64,000 bases of DNA from assembly GCA_000697665.1 (NCBI GenBank), contig KL197720.1, positions 479,083 to 543,082 on the forward strand, given 5' to 3'. The stretch is from Jaapia argillacea MUCL 33604. Its lineage: Eukaryota; Basidiomycota; Agaricomycetes; Jaapiales; Jaapiaceae. The notes under the pieces are model-generated. The model ran no database searches. It worked only from the letters and a program-made list of their open reading frames with translations, and was not told the origin of the DNA. Below are positions 1-11,481 of the stretch, piece by piece; the stretch's first letter is position 1; each line of letters opens with the position of its first letter. Position numbers and translations under genes: made by a program.

Positions 1-971
1 TTTCTTTGAGCTGCGGCATACTCATGGGAGAGGGGAACAGCCCAACCGAGGGCGAGGACTAGAGCACGAGCATGGGGTTGGAATTTGCTGAGAGCAGAGT
101 AGCGCAGGAGCCGGCATGTGGAAGTGAGAGCGATATACGATGCAGTGGACAGGTAAGGGAGGAAGAGTTGGATAATGTCCGTGGGGAGGGTCGTGATCGC
201 GTCATGTGTTTCCGATGGCTGCGACCCGAGGATGGCAAGTCGACTTGGAGCAACTGTCGAATGGAATCTTGGAAATCTGAAGGGAGAGTCAATTTATGAT
301 GACATCGAGATGAAAAGCTGCACCCACACGTCGGGCCTATTCAAAGCCCATGCCAAATCACTTGACTTGAATGCTTTCCAATCGAACTGGTTCAACCCTG
401 GGTCGTTGTGCGAGGTTTTCCAGAAGGATGTCAAATCAACTTTCTCAGGGCCGATGGTCTCGTAGTTGATGTGCGGAAGGCGTCCGGAATCGGCCCCTGG
501 AAGAGGTCGACCGATGACGAACATGATTTCGCAGAGCCTGGTGAATGAATCGACGGAGTTGTCTTCGCATCGCATAACACGACGGAGGAGAGAAGCGCAG
601 GTGGAGTGGCACATCATGAACTGGTGGACCAATATGAGAATGAGATGAAAAGAAACTGTAGATGAGACGTACTGTTCCATTATCGCTCTCCCACACAACG
701 GTCACAGGGACGAATCGGTGCATCCCTCCAAACATATTCGCATCTGAATGTATATCGCGCACCTCAGAAAGGCTACGGGTCAAGGTTGGGGTCACGAAAA
801 CATACCGAAGAATTCGAATTGGCTAACAACGCCCATAAGCCTGTCCGAGATTCCGGTGGCCCATTGGAAGTAGTTGAACTGCTTGGGTGTTAAGACGCCT
901 TCAGGAATGGGGCGAGGGAACATAGCCCCGGGACCAGGAGTAAAGGGAAGGCGGCAGATGGAGCAGGACAT
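1..971 (-). CDS. F-box-like protein, truncated by the window edge
   Basis: This is the 5' part of a gene that runs off the left edge. The start chosen is the ATG at 969-971, giving MSCSICRLPFTPGPGAMFP, a short Cys pair followed by a region common in agaric F-box proteins. A donor GGTATG follows near 807. A middle exon carries the peptide HQFMMCHSTCASLLRRVMRC, with two more Cys residues. Near 1-240 comes an F-box-like helix set reading TLPTDIIQLFLPYLSTASYI, then TCRLLRYSAL. In this family the F-box recruits Skp1 to SCF ubiquitin ligases. The placement of the F-box after a Cys-rich segment, and the substrate, are not resolvable here. Exon borders in the middle of the gene are approximate. Confidence 0.6.
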
Positions 972-1492
972 GGTGGCAATATGGATGAGACAGGTGCAAA
1001 TCGACTTGGAGTCGATCCCTTTATAACCCTCCAAAGCTGGTCAGGAAAGGGATTTGCTGCACCTTAGTGGGGGTCAGCCATCGGCACATGTCGAACTTGA
1101 GTGCCACCACCCTTTACATCCGACACAATGAGAAGAAAATATTCCATCAGGTCAAAGGAGAAGCGGAGGGCAATGCGATGTAACATTGCTCCCTATTGTT
1201 ATCTGGCTGCTGCAGTGGACTCGGGAAATGGCGAGGTGGCCTGTGGGTGAAGTAGTGGGCCGAGATTCAGAATCCAGGCAAGCGTCCCCAGCTTGAGCAT
1301 ATGTGAAGCTTTGTGAATCAGGTGGAGAGGTTCCAACCGTATTGCCCGTGAGTGCTTGAGTGCTTAGTGCCAAGGGTTTGACCTGGAAGCACTGGCCTGC
1401 CGGCGTGGCGGAGGATCACGAATGCAGCATCCCAACATCGAGAAACCCAACAACTGCCTTCGCGAAATTTCGCTTGCTCTCTTCGATCCCTC
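972..1492. other. Intergenic, divergent promoter region
   Basis: This stretch of about 520 bp lies between the F-box gene (-) and NOM1 (+). No coding exon, RNA gene or repeat was recognised. It should carry both promoters. Confidence 0.5.
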
Positions 1493-4400
1493 ATGTCTAA
1501 AAACACTAGGATTCGTCTTCCCCAATTGCTCCAAGACGAAATCGACGGCTCTAACGGTAGTGCCCCCTCCGTCAGATCGTTTTATTGGTGCTGAATGAAC
1601 TCTTTGACACAGAAGGTTCGGCCCACTCTCGTCACCTCCGCCGCAAACCAAAAGGCCAGCTTTCCAGGAGAGATGCCAGAAAACAGGACCGCGAAGACAA
1701 GAAGAAGCGAAAGGCCGAATTCTACGCACGTCCTTCTACACACCACGTACCAAAGCGTCATGCAGACCAAGCAGACCATGTCGACTCCCCAAATCGAAAG
1801 AAGGCGAAACTGAGTAAAGAAGCACCCGTAGCAGCTCCTGCCAAGTCCAGCTTGGTCCCCGCCCCCACGAAGTCTATAAAACATCTACACGGAGAGCATA
1901 AGCAAGAAACAAAAATCCTCGGGAAGCCAAAGACCGCTTTGGAAAAACTGGCAGCTCGGACCGAACCCACGTCTGCTCTCATACCATCCCGGTCTGGAAC
2001 GCAGATAGAGAAAGAGGAGGATGCCTACATCTCATACCTGGAGAAGAAGTTGGGCGGGTCGAAAGGTGGAAGGACGACGAATCAACTTGGCAGCGAATTT
2101 GAGGACGACGGCTTGGGCGGTGAGTCTGGTATTCGGTCTGCTTGAGGTTTGAGGAGATTGACCCTGTGAGATGAATAGATCTCTTGACTGAACTTGACAC
2201 CTTGGAGCGCAGTGCATTCAACCATGTTCAAGTGTGTTTCTCGATTCCCCAGGACGTCCTTCATCATTTAAGCCAGTATGGTTGACAGCAGACGGATCCT
2301 GAGGATGACGAATCCTCAGAAAACGGAGACGCATTCATTCATGAAGACGAAGAACGCTTGGACGACGATGATCTCTCAGATACGGAATCCTGGCATGGCC
2401 TCGATCTCATTGAAGCGCCAAACTATCCTCCACCACCAGTCCCTCAGCCTTCAATCTCCGACCTAACAACACCAGGCGCAAAGCCTTCGCCAGGTAGGCC
2501 AAACAGCCTCTCTTCGTCGAGGTCGCATTCACATATTTTTACAGGGGCTACATATATCCCTCCTCATCTGCGAAAGTCATCAGAGATGGACGAAGCCCTC
2601 GTGAAGCTGACCAGACAACTGAAGGGTCTCCTCAATCGGTAACATTGCTCCTTCTGTGTAGACTAGTAATGCATAACTAAACGAAGTCGATTAGGCTGAG
2701 TGAACAGAACATTGGTTCGATTCTGGATGATATCGAGGAGATGTTCCGGAAGCATCGGCGATATGGTCCGTAATTGCACATTCCTAGCCTTCGCAATTTG
2801 TCGATGTAATCTGACATAAATCTAACTTCTCTTAGATGTAACATCCACTTTAACAACCCTCATCATCGACGGCATTTCCTCCCATTCCAGCCATTTGGAC
2901 TCGTACGTCGTTCTATACGCAGCCTTTGTCTCGAGTTTACACAGGATTATTGGCATTGAATTCGGTACGTCGTCCTCTTCTGCCTTCGCAACGTCTCTGA
3001 TGAAAAAATTCATTGCATAGCTGCATACTTCCTGCAAAACGTGGTATCATCGTACGAAAAGTTCTACTCTACCATCTCAGATGCGCCCGCTTTACTCTCT
3101 GCCGATACGACACCAGCAGGACAAGCAGACTCCGAACCACTGGGGAAAGAGTGCTCTAACTTGATCATCCTCATTTCTGAACTGTACAACTTCCAAGTCA
3201 TCTCTTGCGTTTTGGTTTATGATGTTATTCGAGGATTACTGGAGAAGCAATTAAGCGAATTCAATGTTGAACTTCTCTTGAAGATTACGCGGAGTAAGTC
3301 CCCAGCTATCGAATCTTGAAGGTTTGGGCTAACTATGATCAACAGACTCCGGCCAACAACTACGCCAGGATGACCCATCTGCTCTCAAGGATATCATTCA
3401 GATAGTCCAGGCAAAGGTATCCAGTAAAGCGGACGAATTGAGGTATGTATCAGTCACCCTTCAACAGCTTTATACCTCATCTAATCTGTCCAGCTCGCGA
3501 ACGCGGTTCATGCTCGAGACGCTGACAAACCTCAAAAACAACAAAGTGAAGCGTACTGCTGGAGCTCCTGGCGCCGCTGAAGCTGTCGAACGAATGAAGA
3601 AATTCTTGTCGGGTTTAAGTAAGAAAAAACATGGTAAGTGAGCCCCATTCCCTTCCCCCTTCTCAGTACTGATATTCCCGATCGACGGATACAGTGATGG
3701 GACACGAACCACTTCGCGTAACTCTAGATGACCTCCATTCAGCTGAAAGCAAAGGCAAGTGGTGGTTGGTCGGTGCTGCCTGGGGTGGGAACCCTCTGGT
3801 CGACAGACTCGAAGGAGCGAGTACCATCGCCGCAGAGAAAGGGGATGACGACATTAGCGAGAATACGCTTCTCAAACTGGCGAGGAAGCAGGGCATGAAC
3901 ACGGATATCCGAAGAAGTATCTTCGTCGTCCTCATGAGCAGTGATGTCTGTCGAATTTTACTTCATGCTTTTCCGATGTCGTGGCTAACCTTGTGAATGT
4001 CCAGGATTATGTCGACGCATGTGAGAGGCTCGCACAGTTGAACCTGACTGAGGTACAACGGCGCGAAATAGTCCGTGTCCTGCTCCATTGCTGTGGAAAT
4101 GTATGTTTTTGAATTCCATTTCTCCCACCGTCATAACCAACCGGTTGACTATTCTAGGAAAAGTCGTACAACCCTTTCTACACTCTCGTCTGCCAGAATC
4201 TCTGTCAGACATCACATTCGTACAAGATCACACTGCAGTTTTGCCTCTGGGATTTCCTCCGTGATCTCGGGGAGACGAATGTTGGCGGGGCTGAGGTTAT
4301 CAAGAATCTTCAAGAGGGGAACACTGGCTTTGGCTCAAAATCGATATCTTCGACCAGAATGACGAACGTTGCCAAAGCCTACGCGTGGTGGACCGCCAAG

Positions 4401-4804
4401 GACTGCGTGACATTATCCATCTTCAAGGTTCGTGACCACGTCTCCGACATGGTTTAGCTTTTGCCTGATAGTTTCGACAGCCCGTGGATTTCACGATGCT
4501 GAAGCCACAAACGGGTAAATTCCTCAAGGAATTCTTCGTCCAGTTATTCGTCAGCAGTCAAGTCTCAACGCCCGTCATCAGCAAAGATTTCCCCACAAGT
4601 CGAAATCGTGGCACACTTGAACAAGTATTCATCAAAGCTACACGCATGGAGACATTAGCTCTAGGACTGGTTTACTTCTTGACAGAATACTTCAAAGACG
4701 AGGAGGAGACCGGCGATGGTAGCAGAACGAAGTTTTTAGCGTGGTGTGTGGAGGTAGCGAAGGACACCCTGAGAACCGGGTTGGACATCGTGCCCAACCT
4801 GTAG
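1493..4804 (+). CDS. SGD1: Nucleolar MIF4G/MA3 protein (NOM1/SGD1 family)
   Basis: This is a multi-exon gene. The start ATG at 1493 encodes MSKNTRIRLPQLLQDEI, as in other family N-termini. Exon 2 begins at 1613 and is a Lys/Arg-rich nucleolar-type tail (RRDARKQDREDKKKRKAE). The MIF4G part is recognisable from about 2836 to 3640, including DVTSTLTTLIIDGISSHSSH and SSRTRFMLETLTNLKNNK. It is followed by the diagnostic block PLRVTLDDLHSAESKGKWWL (exon from 3695). The MA3 part spans 4005-4430 and reads DYVDACERLAQLNLTEVQRR and later AKAYAWWTAKDCVTLSIFK. The last exon runs 4481-4804. Splice junctions preserve frame throughout (for example 2766-2835, 3294-3345, 3443-3493, 3634-3694). Known family members act in 18S rRNA processing and small-subunit assembly, and in yeast in osmotic tolerance. 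The gene is convergent with the EFM4-like gene, with a gap of only 62 bp. Confidence 0.9.
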
Positions 4805-4866
4805 CGGGACTATTGGGCACGTTTCGAATACCATTTATCAGATGGCGGCAGTCGTTTGGAAGGATA

Positions 4867-5780
4867 TCAAGTCTTTTGAAATGCGACACTAGCGACAACG
4901 CTCCCCGTCTTACCGCCAAAAGTGAAGGTGGGATGCTGAATTCGAGAGCTAATTCGCTTTGCGATGAGGCTAGCCAAGTGGGAGTAAATATCAAAACGAA
5001 CGCACTGGTATTTTAGCCCTGTTTCTGCAGAAATGAATTTCTCCTGTAGCTCTTCTTCCGTGAAGTTACAAGCTACTCTCAATTTTCTTCAGACTGTGTC
5101 CACCGAAAGTCAAGTGGGAACGCACAGGTGATCAGGAAGTGCCCGCCGAGCTTCAGCGACCTTGACACCTTTTCTGGGTACCTCTCCAGGGGCGACTTTC
5201 CCTCCTCGTCTTTTCCCATCAACGCGATGGCATCGAACGTGCCCTTGTCCAGAACCAGGTCCCAAGCTCCATGGCCTCCATCCCGTTCCATACCATCCAG
5301 TAGCATAAGCTCTTCTGTGAGGAAATCGCACAACTTGAAGGTGATGTTATGTGCTTCTCGTGTTGGTGCGATGGATTGAGCTAACTTGATAGCATCGGGA
5401 CTATAGTCGATGCCTAGTATCCTGTCCGCAACGTATCCGGCATCGACGAGCGCGAAGAGCAATGTTCCGTTCCCACTACCCACTTCCAGCACGGATGGAG
5501 TCGTTTCGGGAGGGACATGGTCCAACGACCACTCCACCATCTTTTCGACGCTCTCGGAGCCGAACCTACGTCGGGTTAGCCAGTCATCGAGAGCTGACTG
5601 GCGTTGCGGGACGTCACCATATTTCACCCTCATCCCCAGTCTCTTCGAAATTCGCCAACTCCTCTTCGTAGACATTATCCCAGCTGATCACCCCATAAGG
5701 AAGGTCCGGAGAAAGGAGACTGATTGGACGTACTGCTCCTTCGTCCCGAGTCTTGAAGGCTGTAGTTCTTCAGTACTCAT
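4867..5780 (-). CDS. EFM4: Protein-lysine methyltransferase, EFM4/METTL10 type
   Basis: Four exons (5780-5734, 5683-5618, 5565-5126, 5072-4867) close into a 252-residue protein. It begins MSTEELQPSRLGTKE and is spliced to HWDNVYEEELANFEETGDEG, the standard N-terminus of this family. The SAM-binding motif I reads LEVGSGNGTLLFAL, the acidic strand GIDYSP, and the family signature LVLDKGTFDAIAL. The C-terminal ITSCNFTEEEL is restored by splicing at 5125-5073. Homologues methylate a lysine of translation elongation factor eEF1A in the cytosol. I assign the family from the motifs; the exact target is inferred. The length fits the family. Confidence 0.92.
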
Positions 5781-6210
5781 GTTTGAGTGGAAAGAAAGCT
5801 ATTGCAGAACTGATGCTCGACCACTTCGATCAACGATAGTGCTTAGTCAGCAGCTTTCACAGGTAAGTTTTTCGGTCTCCTTTACGCTTGACGGTAAGGA
5901 GTGCTCCAGGAGTGCAGGCCAAAGGATACACGGTGCCAGCTCCGGTGAGGTGTTGCGGGGAGAGAAACTCAATTGACTGCCTATTCTGGGTATCAATCGG
6001 TTGCAGAAGCCAACACAACCGAAGGCCTCTTACGCCATCGTGGTTGTGTGCAGGTCCTTGTCCAACTGGATGAATGGGGCTGATTAGGATAGCGATGCGA
6101 TGTCTAGGGATACAATATGGTCCAAAGCAGATATAACTGCAGATCTAGACGTAAGTGTCGCACCAACCGTATTCCGCAAAGTAACATACCATAAGGGTCT
6201 CGTCCAGCTA
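5781..6210. other. Intergenic, upstream of EFM4-like gene
   Basis: This stretch of 430 bp lies between two minus-strand genes. No exon with family similarity was recognised. It holds the EFM4-like promoter and the 3' flank of PAM18. Confidence 0.4.
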
Positions 6211-6599
6211 TCACCGCCCCTTTCCTTCCGACTTATCTAGCATATCCTTCGCCTCGTTGATTTTGCTAGCAAGATAGGGCGAACCTCCTCGATCTGGATG
6301 GTTGGCCAGCATGATATGTCGGTGGGCATCCTTGAGCTGGGTCCGTAGCCGAGGTCCATCTCTACAACGTTGACAGGAACCCAAGATTGTTAGTCCCTCG
6401 AAACTGAGGATACGCGCCAACCGACTCACTTTAGGCCGAGAATGGCGATGGCTTCCTTCCTGTCCATTTTCGCTTTGAAACCACCCTTCACCCATTGTTC
6501 CGCTACGCCACGACCACCAATGAGACCTCGCTTCACTAGATGTCGTCCAGCCAAAGCAGCAGCGATAGCTCCGACGCCGATAACAATTGGAGTAGCCAT
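6211..6599 (-). CDS. PAM18: Mitochondrial import motor J-protein PAM18/TIM14
   Basis: Two exons (6599-6430, 6361-6211) give a 106-residue protein. The N-terminus [20 protein letters not shown] is a single membrane segment. It is followed by the family's matrix linker ([18 protein letters not shown]) and a short J-domain containing the HPD tripeptide in [20 protein letters not shown]. Family members anchor in the inner membrane and stimulate mitochondrial Hsp70 in the TIM23-associated PAM motor. Size and domain order match fungal PAM18 closely. The gene is divergent from the XPA-C-like gene, with 223 bp between start codons that probably form a shared promoter. Confidence 0.93.
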
Positions 6600-6822
6600 G
6601 ACCCAGGGAATTTTTGGCGAAGGTTTCTGATGATGAGCGAAGCTGGAGCCTCCCGAATTCCGATCCGCCGTTCTTTGCCCCGTTTCCCACGATATTGATC
6701 GAAATTTCTGTGAAACACCGCAGCCACAGACGCGTTTGCCGAGTGCATTCATAAAGTCTCGTTGAACGCGATGTGGTTCTCATCTCTTTTCTCCTCTGCT
6801 CACCCACGTACTTTCTTGAAAA

Positions 6823-7462
6823 ATGCCCCGAGCATCTACTAGTCGTTGCGCATACGCTTCCTATGATCCCATAGGCAGGGCTACTGCTCGTCCAAAGAAA
6901 CCGAAGGTGGTTTTGAGCCCCGAGGTCCGAGGAGAAGGACATGAAGAAACTGGAGGCTGCTGCCAGGGCAGAGGCCAGGAAGATGAAAAAGGACTGGGAG
7001 GCATCGCTGATAGAGTGGAAGTCCGAAACGCCTGACCGAGGCACTAGGTTCGCGGACGGGACGAAGGTTCGCCAATCCTACCCGAGTTGTGCTCCTACTT
7101 TTTATCCCTCCATGACTAACTTTCGCTCTTCGCCCACAGGTTGTGTTCAAGAGTGAAGGTGCGCAGACATGATCACGTCCTTGTGAGATGTGGACCTAAC
7201 ACTCGTTATTTCCCGCTCAGCAAAATCCTATTATAAGCTGAGCGACAAGGACATGGCGTCACTGCCATACTACCAGTTCCCGGCTTCGTCTAAACGCGTC
7301 TTCCCCGTCGCGTCCGTGATCAAGCTAGTCGAGAGGCGCTTTGAAGCCACCGGTATTGCCTATCCTCGGTTCCCCATCTCTTCGATGGATTTGAATGGGC
7401 CACGTCTCACCAACTTAGTACCATTGCCAGATGGCGTCCGCATGCGCCGGACACGATACTAA
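6823..7462 (+). CDS. Small charged protein with XPA C-terminal-like motif
   Basis: An exon chain 6823-6841, 6918-7066, 7140-7158 and 7221-7462 closes into 142 residues. It needs a first intron with a weak donor (GTCGTT), plus a 19-nt third exon. If the first intron is not used, the reading frame breaks near 6905-6925, so the first junction is the least secure part. The protein begins MPRAST and has a basic helix ([20 protein letters not shown]). It then has [20 protein letters not shown], which resembles the (E)AKxxYxLxDxDLxxLP motif at the XPA/Rad14 C-terminal domain. No XPA zinc finger is present. I therefore call it XPA-C-like, not Rad14. Confidence 0.55.
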
Positions 7463-8294
7463 TGGTCTCTTGGTGAACACATTCACTCCTACTCTGCTGT
7501 CTGCATTAACTGATACCAATCTTAGATCTATATCGATATAATGTGTTTCTTTGCTTTGGGAAGGCGGTGGACGAGTCGCTGCCGGTTACCTACTTTACTA
7601 TCATATGCGGTACTTACCTCTATGAGATCCAAAATATCTTGTATGAGGTCACCATATCGGCGAGAACTGCGTTGTCCTATCTCGTCCTCCAGCCTACAAT
7701 CCCAATTACTGCTCGAGTCGAATCGAGTGTTTGGTGAGCTAACTTGATGAGTGGCTCTGGGGGAACTCCGCGACAGGTCACATTGTAACAGTCACACCGC
7801 GCCCTGCAGCCGGGGTCTGGGATTCTCCATTCCACGCGCTGACTTCGACCCAGGCGGAACCCAGCAAAAGCCGTTATTTTGGGGAGCCGTGTCCTGCCAT
7901 CGCCTTGGAGTCAATTTGTGCCGGCACCCGCAGTACCCACCCACACAGCAGGTTGCTCTCTTTCAGGTATCAAGCCCAAATGTCGGAGGAAACGCCATTT
8001 CCAGAACGGAGCGCTAACGCCCACAAAACTGTGGTAATACGATAAGCATTACCCTTGCAGCATCCATACGCCCACAAGTCGTTCTCTTTTCAGGTATCAA
8101 GTCCAAATGTAGCAGGAAATGCCATTTCCAGAGCGGAGCGCCCATGCAGTGGCAGGGCGATATCATTCTATCTTTCATTCACGGCATAAACAGAGCAACT
8201 CATCACAGATTCCTCGGCCCCGCGTGTTGTGGTTCCTTTAAATCACTCGTGGAAGGGTGCCTCTCTTGCTCCAACACGCTCACCCCAGTTCGCC
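7463..8294. other. Intergenic, helicase promoter with a direct repeat
   Basis: This stretch of 830 bp has no convincing coding exon. Its right half contains an imperfect direct repeat (listed separately). Short open frames at 7541-7747 lack family similarity. Confidence 0.4.
7952..8140 (+). repeat. Imperfect direct repeat upstream of helicase gene
   Basis: Two units of about 61 bp lie at about 7952-8014 and 8080-8140. They share gttctcttttcaggtatcaa-type starts, then ccaaatgt, then gccatttccagagcggagcg. They are separated by about 65 bp and differ at scattered positions. They end about 150 bp before the helicase start codon. Confidence 0.75.
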
Positions 8295-11021
8295 ATGGCC
8301 TACCAGACGGTGATCATCCACCAAGACATCTTGAAGGCTGATTGCCCTCCCATTCCAACCATATCTATCCACGAAAATGACCTGAGCACCACGGTTCTCA
8401 GCGCTTTTCTCCTCTCTGGTGCCAATCAACCGATTGGACTTTCCGCAGCGTATGGAACTCGCCGCGTTATGCAAGCGATTGCTTTCTCGACGAGTTCCCA
8501 AGTGCTTGTGGTCAAACTTGCTACAAAGACTAAACCGACAGTCAAGAAGAAGGGGAAGAAGAATGTTAATGGCCATTCCCAACCCGGGCGGCAGCTCCTC
8601 CGGGACATGATTCTTTGCGCGAAACACCGCAAAGTGGCCGTCAACATGGATAGAATTGCGATATCTTTGCACATTGATCTGGGCATGCATATCGTCGACG
8701 GTGTTGATCTAGTATCGGCAATGCGTTCCGAACAATTCACCGCCGATGATATGGTGCAGCTCCTGGGTGGCCAGTTCGCAGCTCACAAGGCTACGGTTGC
8801 GAATCTCTTCAAGGACGATTCTTACTCAGCGGATCGTCTACGATACATTTCGCTTCAAGCCTGGGTGGCGCAGCGGGCGGCGGAGAAGGTTCAGAGGCTA
8901 CACGCGCTTCCAGCAATTCATACCGGCACTTTGGATCAACATGTTCGTCCTTTCTGTTCTTGGTCTCGTTAGGATTGCTCTGATCCTCGATTTTAGCATC
9001 TATCTTCGATGGCAGAAATCCATCGGAATGGTGACCGCCTTGTGGCATTGAAACCCACTGTAGTGAAGAACGATGTTCAAAAAGACTTGACCGAGAAGCT
9101 CGGGAAGCTCCAGGTGAGCTCAACCCGGTACAAGACGAGACTGAGATTCTCGGCGAGCCAGGTATGTGAACTAGATTCAACGTACAGTCTACATCTGATA
9201 TCCTTCCCCAGACGCTTCAACTGGAAATGGGGCATAAGGGACAGACTATCAAGGTGAAAGGCCGTGCTATGGGCGTCGAAGGGAAGACAGCCACCATCAC
9301 CATCTCTGGTGCCAAGGGATCTACTATTCGTGCCATACATACTATCGGCAGGGAGGATCCGACGAACGCTGAAGCCCTACGATCCAAGGTCATCCGGCTC
9401 TTTCTTCAACGTTCGGCCGGATTCTTCAATCATTACTTCTCACAAAGTATCTGGGATCCCTCGACATCCCTTTCTACTGGCGGTTTAACGTCCGCAGTTC
9501 CCGCTGACATCGTCTTCCCACATCGTCCATTGAATCCATCCCAACGGAAGGCAGTACGTGCGATGATATCCGATGAGGACCGCCATCGTCTTACTGTCAT
9601 CCATGGCCCGCCTGGGACTGGGAAGACGACTGTCATCTCGGCTTGCGTTACCAGCTTGATAGCCGGGCGAGACAGGAGTCGCGGCATCTGGCTGGTTGCG
9701 CAATCGAACGTCGCCGTCAAGAACATCGCCGAAAAGTTAGCTGACGTTGGCTTTCTGGACTTTAGGCTGTTGGTGTCACATGACTTCCACTTTGAATGGT
9801 GGGTACATGCCGCTTTATCGTCCCATTCAAGGTTTCTATTTCTGACGTTCCCCTGTTCGTTCAGGCACGAACACCTGTATGAGGAGATTGAGAGAAATGT
9901 CATTCAATCTGACACTTTTGAAGGGGACATCGTGGGGAATGAACGGTTACTCGGCGGAGCGAGGGTCATATTGTGCACCCTGAGTATGCTTTCGAGTAAC
10001 AAGCTTCGAGTGGCTGGCTTCACGACCCTGGTGCCCATCAACACGGTGATCGTCGACGAAGCGTCCCAGATCGAGATTGGGGACTATCTTCCCTTACTCC
10101 ATCTCTTCAAGCCTACTCTTCGAAAACTGGTATTCATTGGCGATGACAAACAGTGTACGTCGCATCTCGCTTTCACTTCCAGCTCAAACTGATGGCGTCT
10201 TAGTGGCACCTTACGGCCAAGACGACCTCGGAGACCTCAGAAGTATTTTCGAAATTCCCCATTTACGACAAGGAGCAATCTTCTTAGATACCCAATGTGC
10301 GATATTCCACGCCTTTTATCACTCTCAAACCTCATTTGCGTTTATCTAGATCGAATGCCGCGGCCCATTGGAGACTTTATCTCTCGCCATATGTACAAAG
10401 GACAACTGAAAACCGTGCACGCCATTTCTGACAGATCTTCATGTCGTTTGGTCGATGTGCCCAACGGAAAGGAGAAGCAGTCCGGCAAGAGTTGGGTCGT
10501 ACGTCCTTCGTGTTCCTGGCTTGATCTCTGCTAATTTGGTTTCGCAGAACCTTGAAGAAGTCAAGGCAGTGATGCACATCGCTCGCCGTTGTGTACAACA
10601 ATCCAGAAATTTTCGCATCATCACCCCTTACGACCCTCAGCGTGCAGCATTAGAGCGAGAGCTGCAAGTAGCTAAACTGCCCTGGGAAGACAAATGCTTC
10701 AATGTCGACTCCTTCCAAGGTGGGCAACTGCCATATGTATATCCTTCGATCTCGAGGCAGCTGACATGATGGATAGGCAACGAAGATGACACCATCATCA
10801 TCTCGTGTGTTCGTACACAGAAAGTCGGATTCCTCAAGAACCCGCGTCGGACGAACGTGATGCTTTCTCGTTGCAAGAAGAGTATGTTCATCGTCACGAA
10901 TAGGGCCTTTATGTCTGGCCAGCAAGCCGAGACGACTCTTCCGGGCAAGCTGGTGGCGGAGTGGGGTCCCGATAGCTGGCTGTCGTGGAAAGACATCATG
11001 AACGGACGGTTTGCACTTTGA
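8295..11021 (+). CDS. Superfamily 1 DNA/RNA helicase, Upf1/IGHMBP2-like
   Basis: Eight exons (8295-8942, 8997-9161, 9212-9798, 9865-10154, 10204-10296, 10350-10498, 10548-10719, 10777-11021) close into 782 residues. The N-terminal 250 residues are an agaric-specific domain with a basic stretch (KKKGKKNVNG). The helicase core follows: Walker A in VIHGPPGTGKTTV, Walker B in VIVDEASQIEIGD, motif III in FIGDDKQLAPYG (restored by splicing), the YRMPRP motif across the 10297-10349 intron, and motif V/VI in NVDSFQGNEDDTIII and NPRRTNVMLSRCKKS. Family members unwind RNA or DNA using ATP. The substrate cannot be read from sequence. All catalytic motifs appear intact, so an active enzyme is expected. 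Confidence 0.88.
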
Positions 11022-11481
11022 ATAGATGGAAGTCGTCATATATGTACTTCTTGGAGTTCTTGTATATCAGCATTTCTTGGTTCGTTTTCCTCTCGTGTCC
11101 AGTCAGAAGAACATCCAGAGCACGACTTATCATTGTTTCGAAGTTGAAGTGGCGGGATTCGCGTCTGCGTCGCAGTTCATTTAGCCGAAGCCCCTGACCG
11201 TCAATGCGATTTTGAACTTCGACCTCCAAGGACAGCCAACTACTTCTGTCTGAGCAGCTGCAGGTCGAGATTTGGCACCCCCACTATCTACGTTGTCGAT
11301 GTTGGCTGCCCCCTGCCCGGAAAAATTGAGCGATATGTGGTTCTGCGTAGATCACCGGGTTGGTGCGGCCAAAGTCTGGTCCAGCCGAATGGCTCTCTGC
11401 AGCTTTGCACGACATCGTCCACCACGCACTGGTCTTTCAGCGAGGAGGAAACGTGTCCCTCTTGATGATGCGGCGCCTTTA
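11022..11481. other. Convergent intergenic region
   Basis: This is the 3' flank of the helicase (+) and the coiled-coil gene (-). I see no gene or notable repeat here. Confidence 0.4.

Noticed and set aside
2700-2725. tRNA B-box-like word GGTTCGATTC
   Set aside because: It lies inside a NOM1 exon and no acceptor stem or A box surrounds it.
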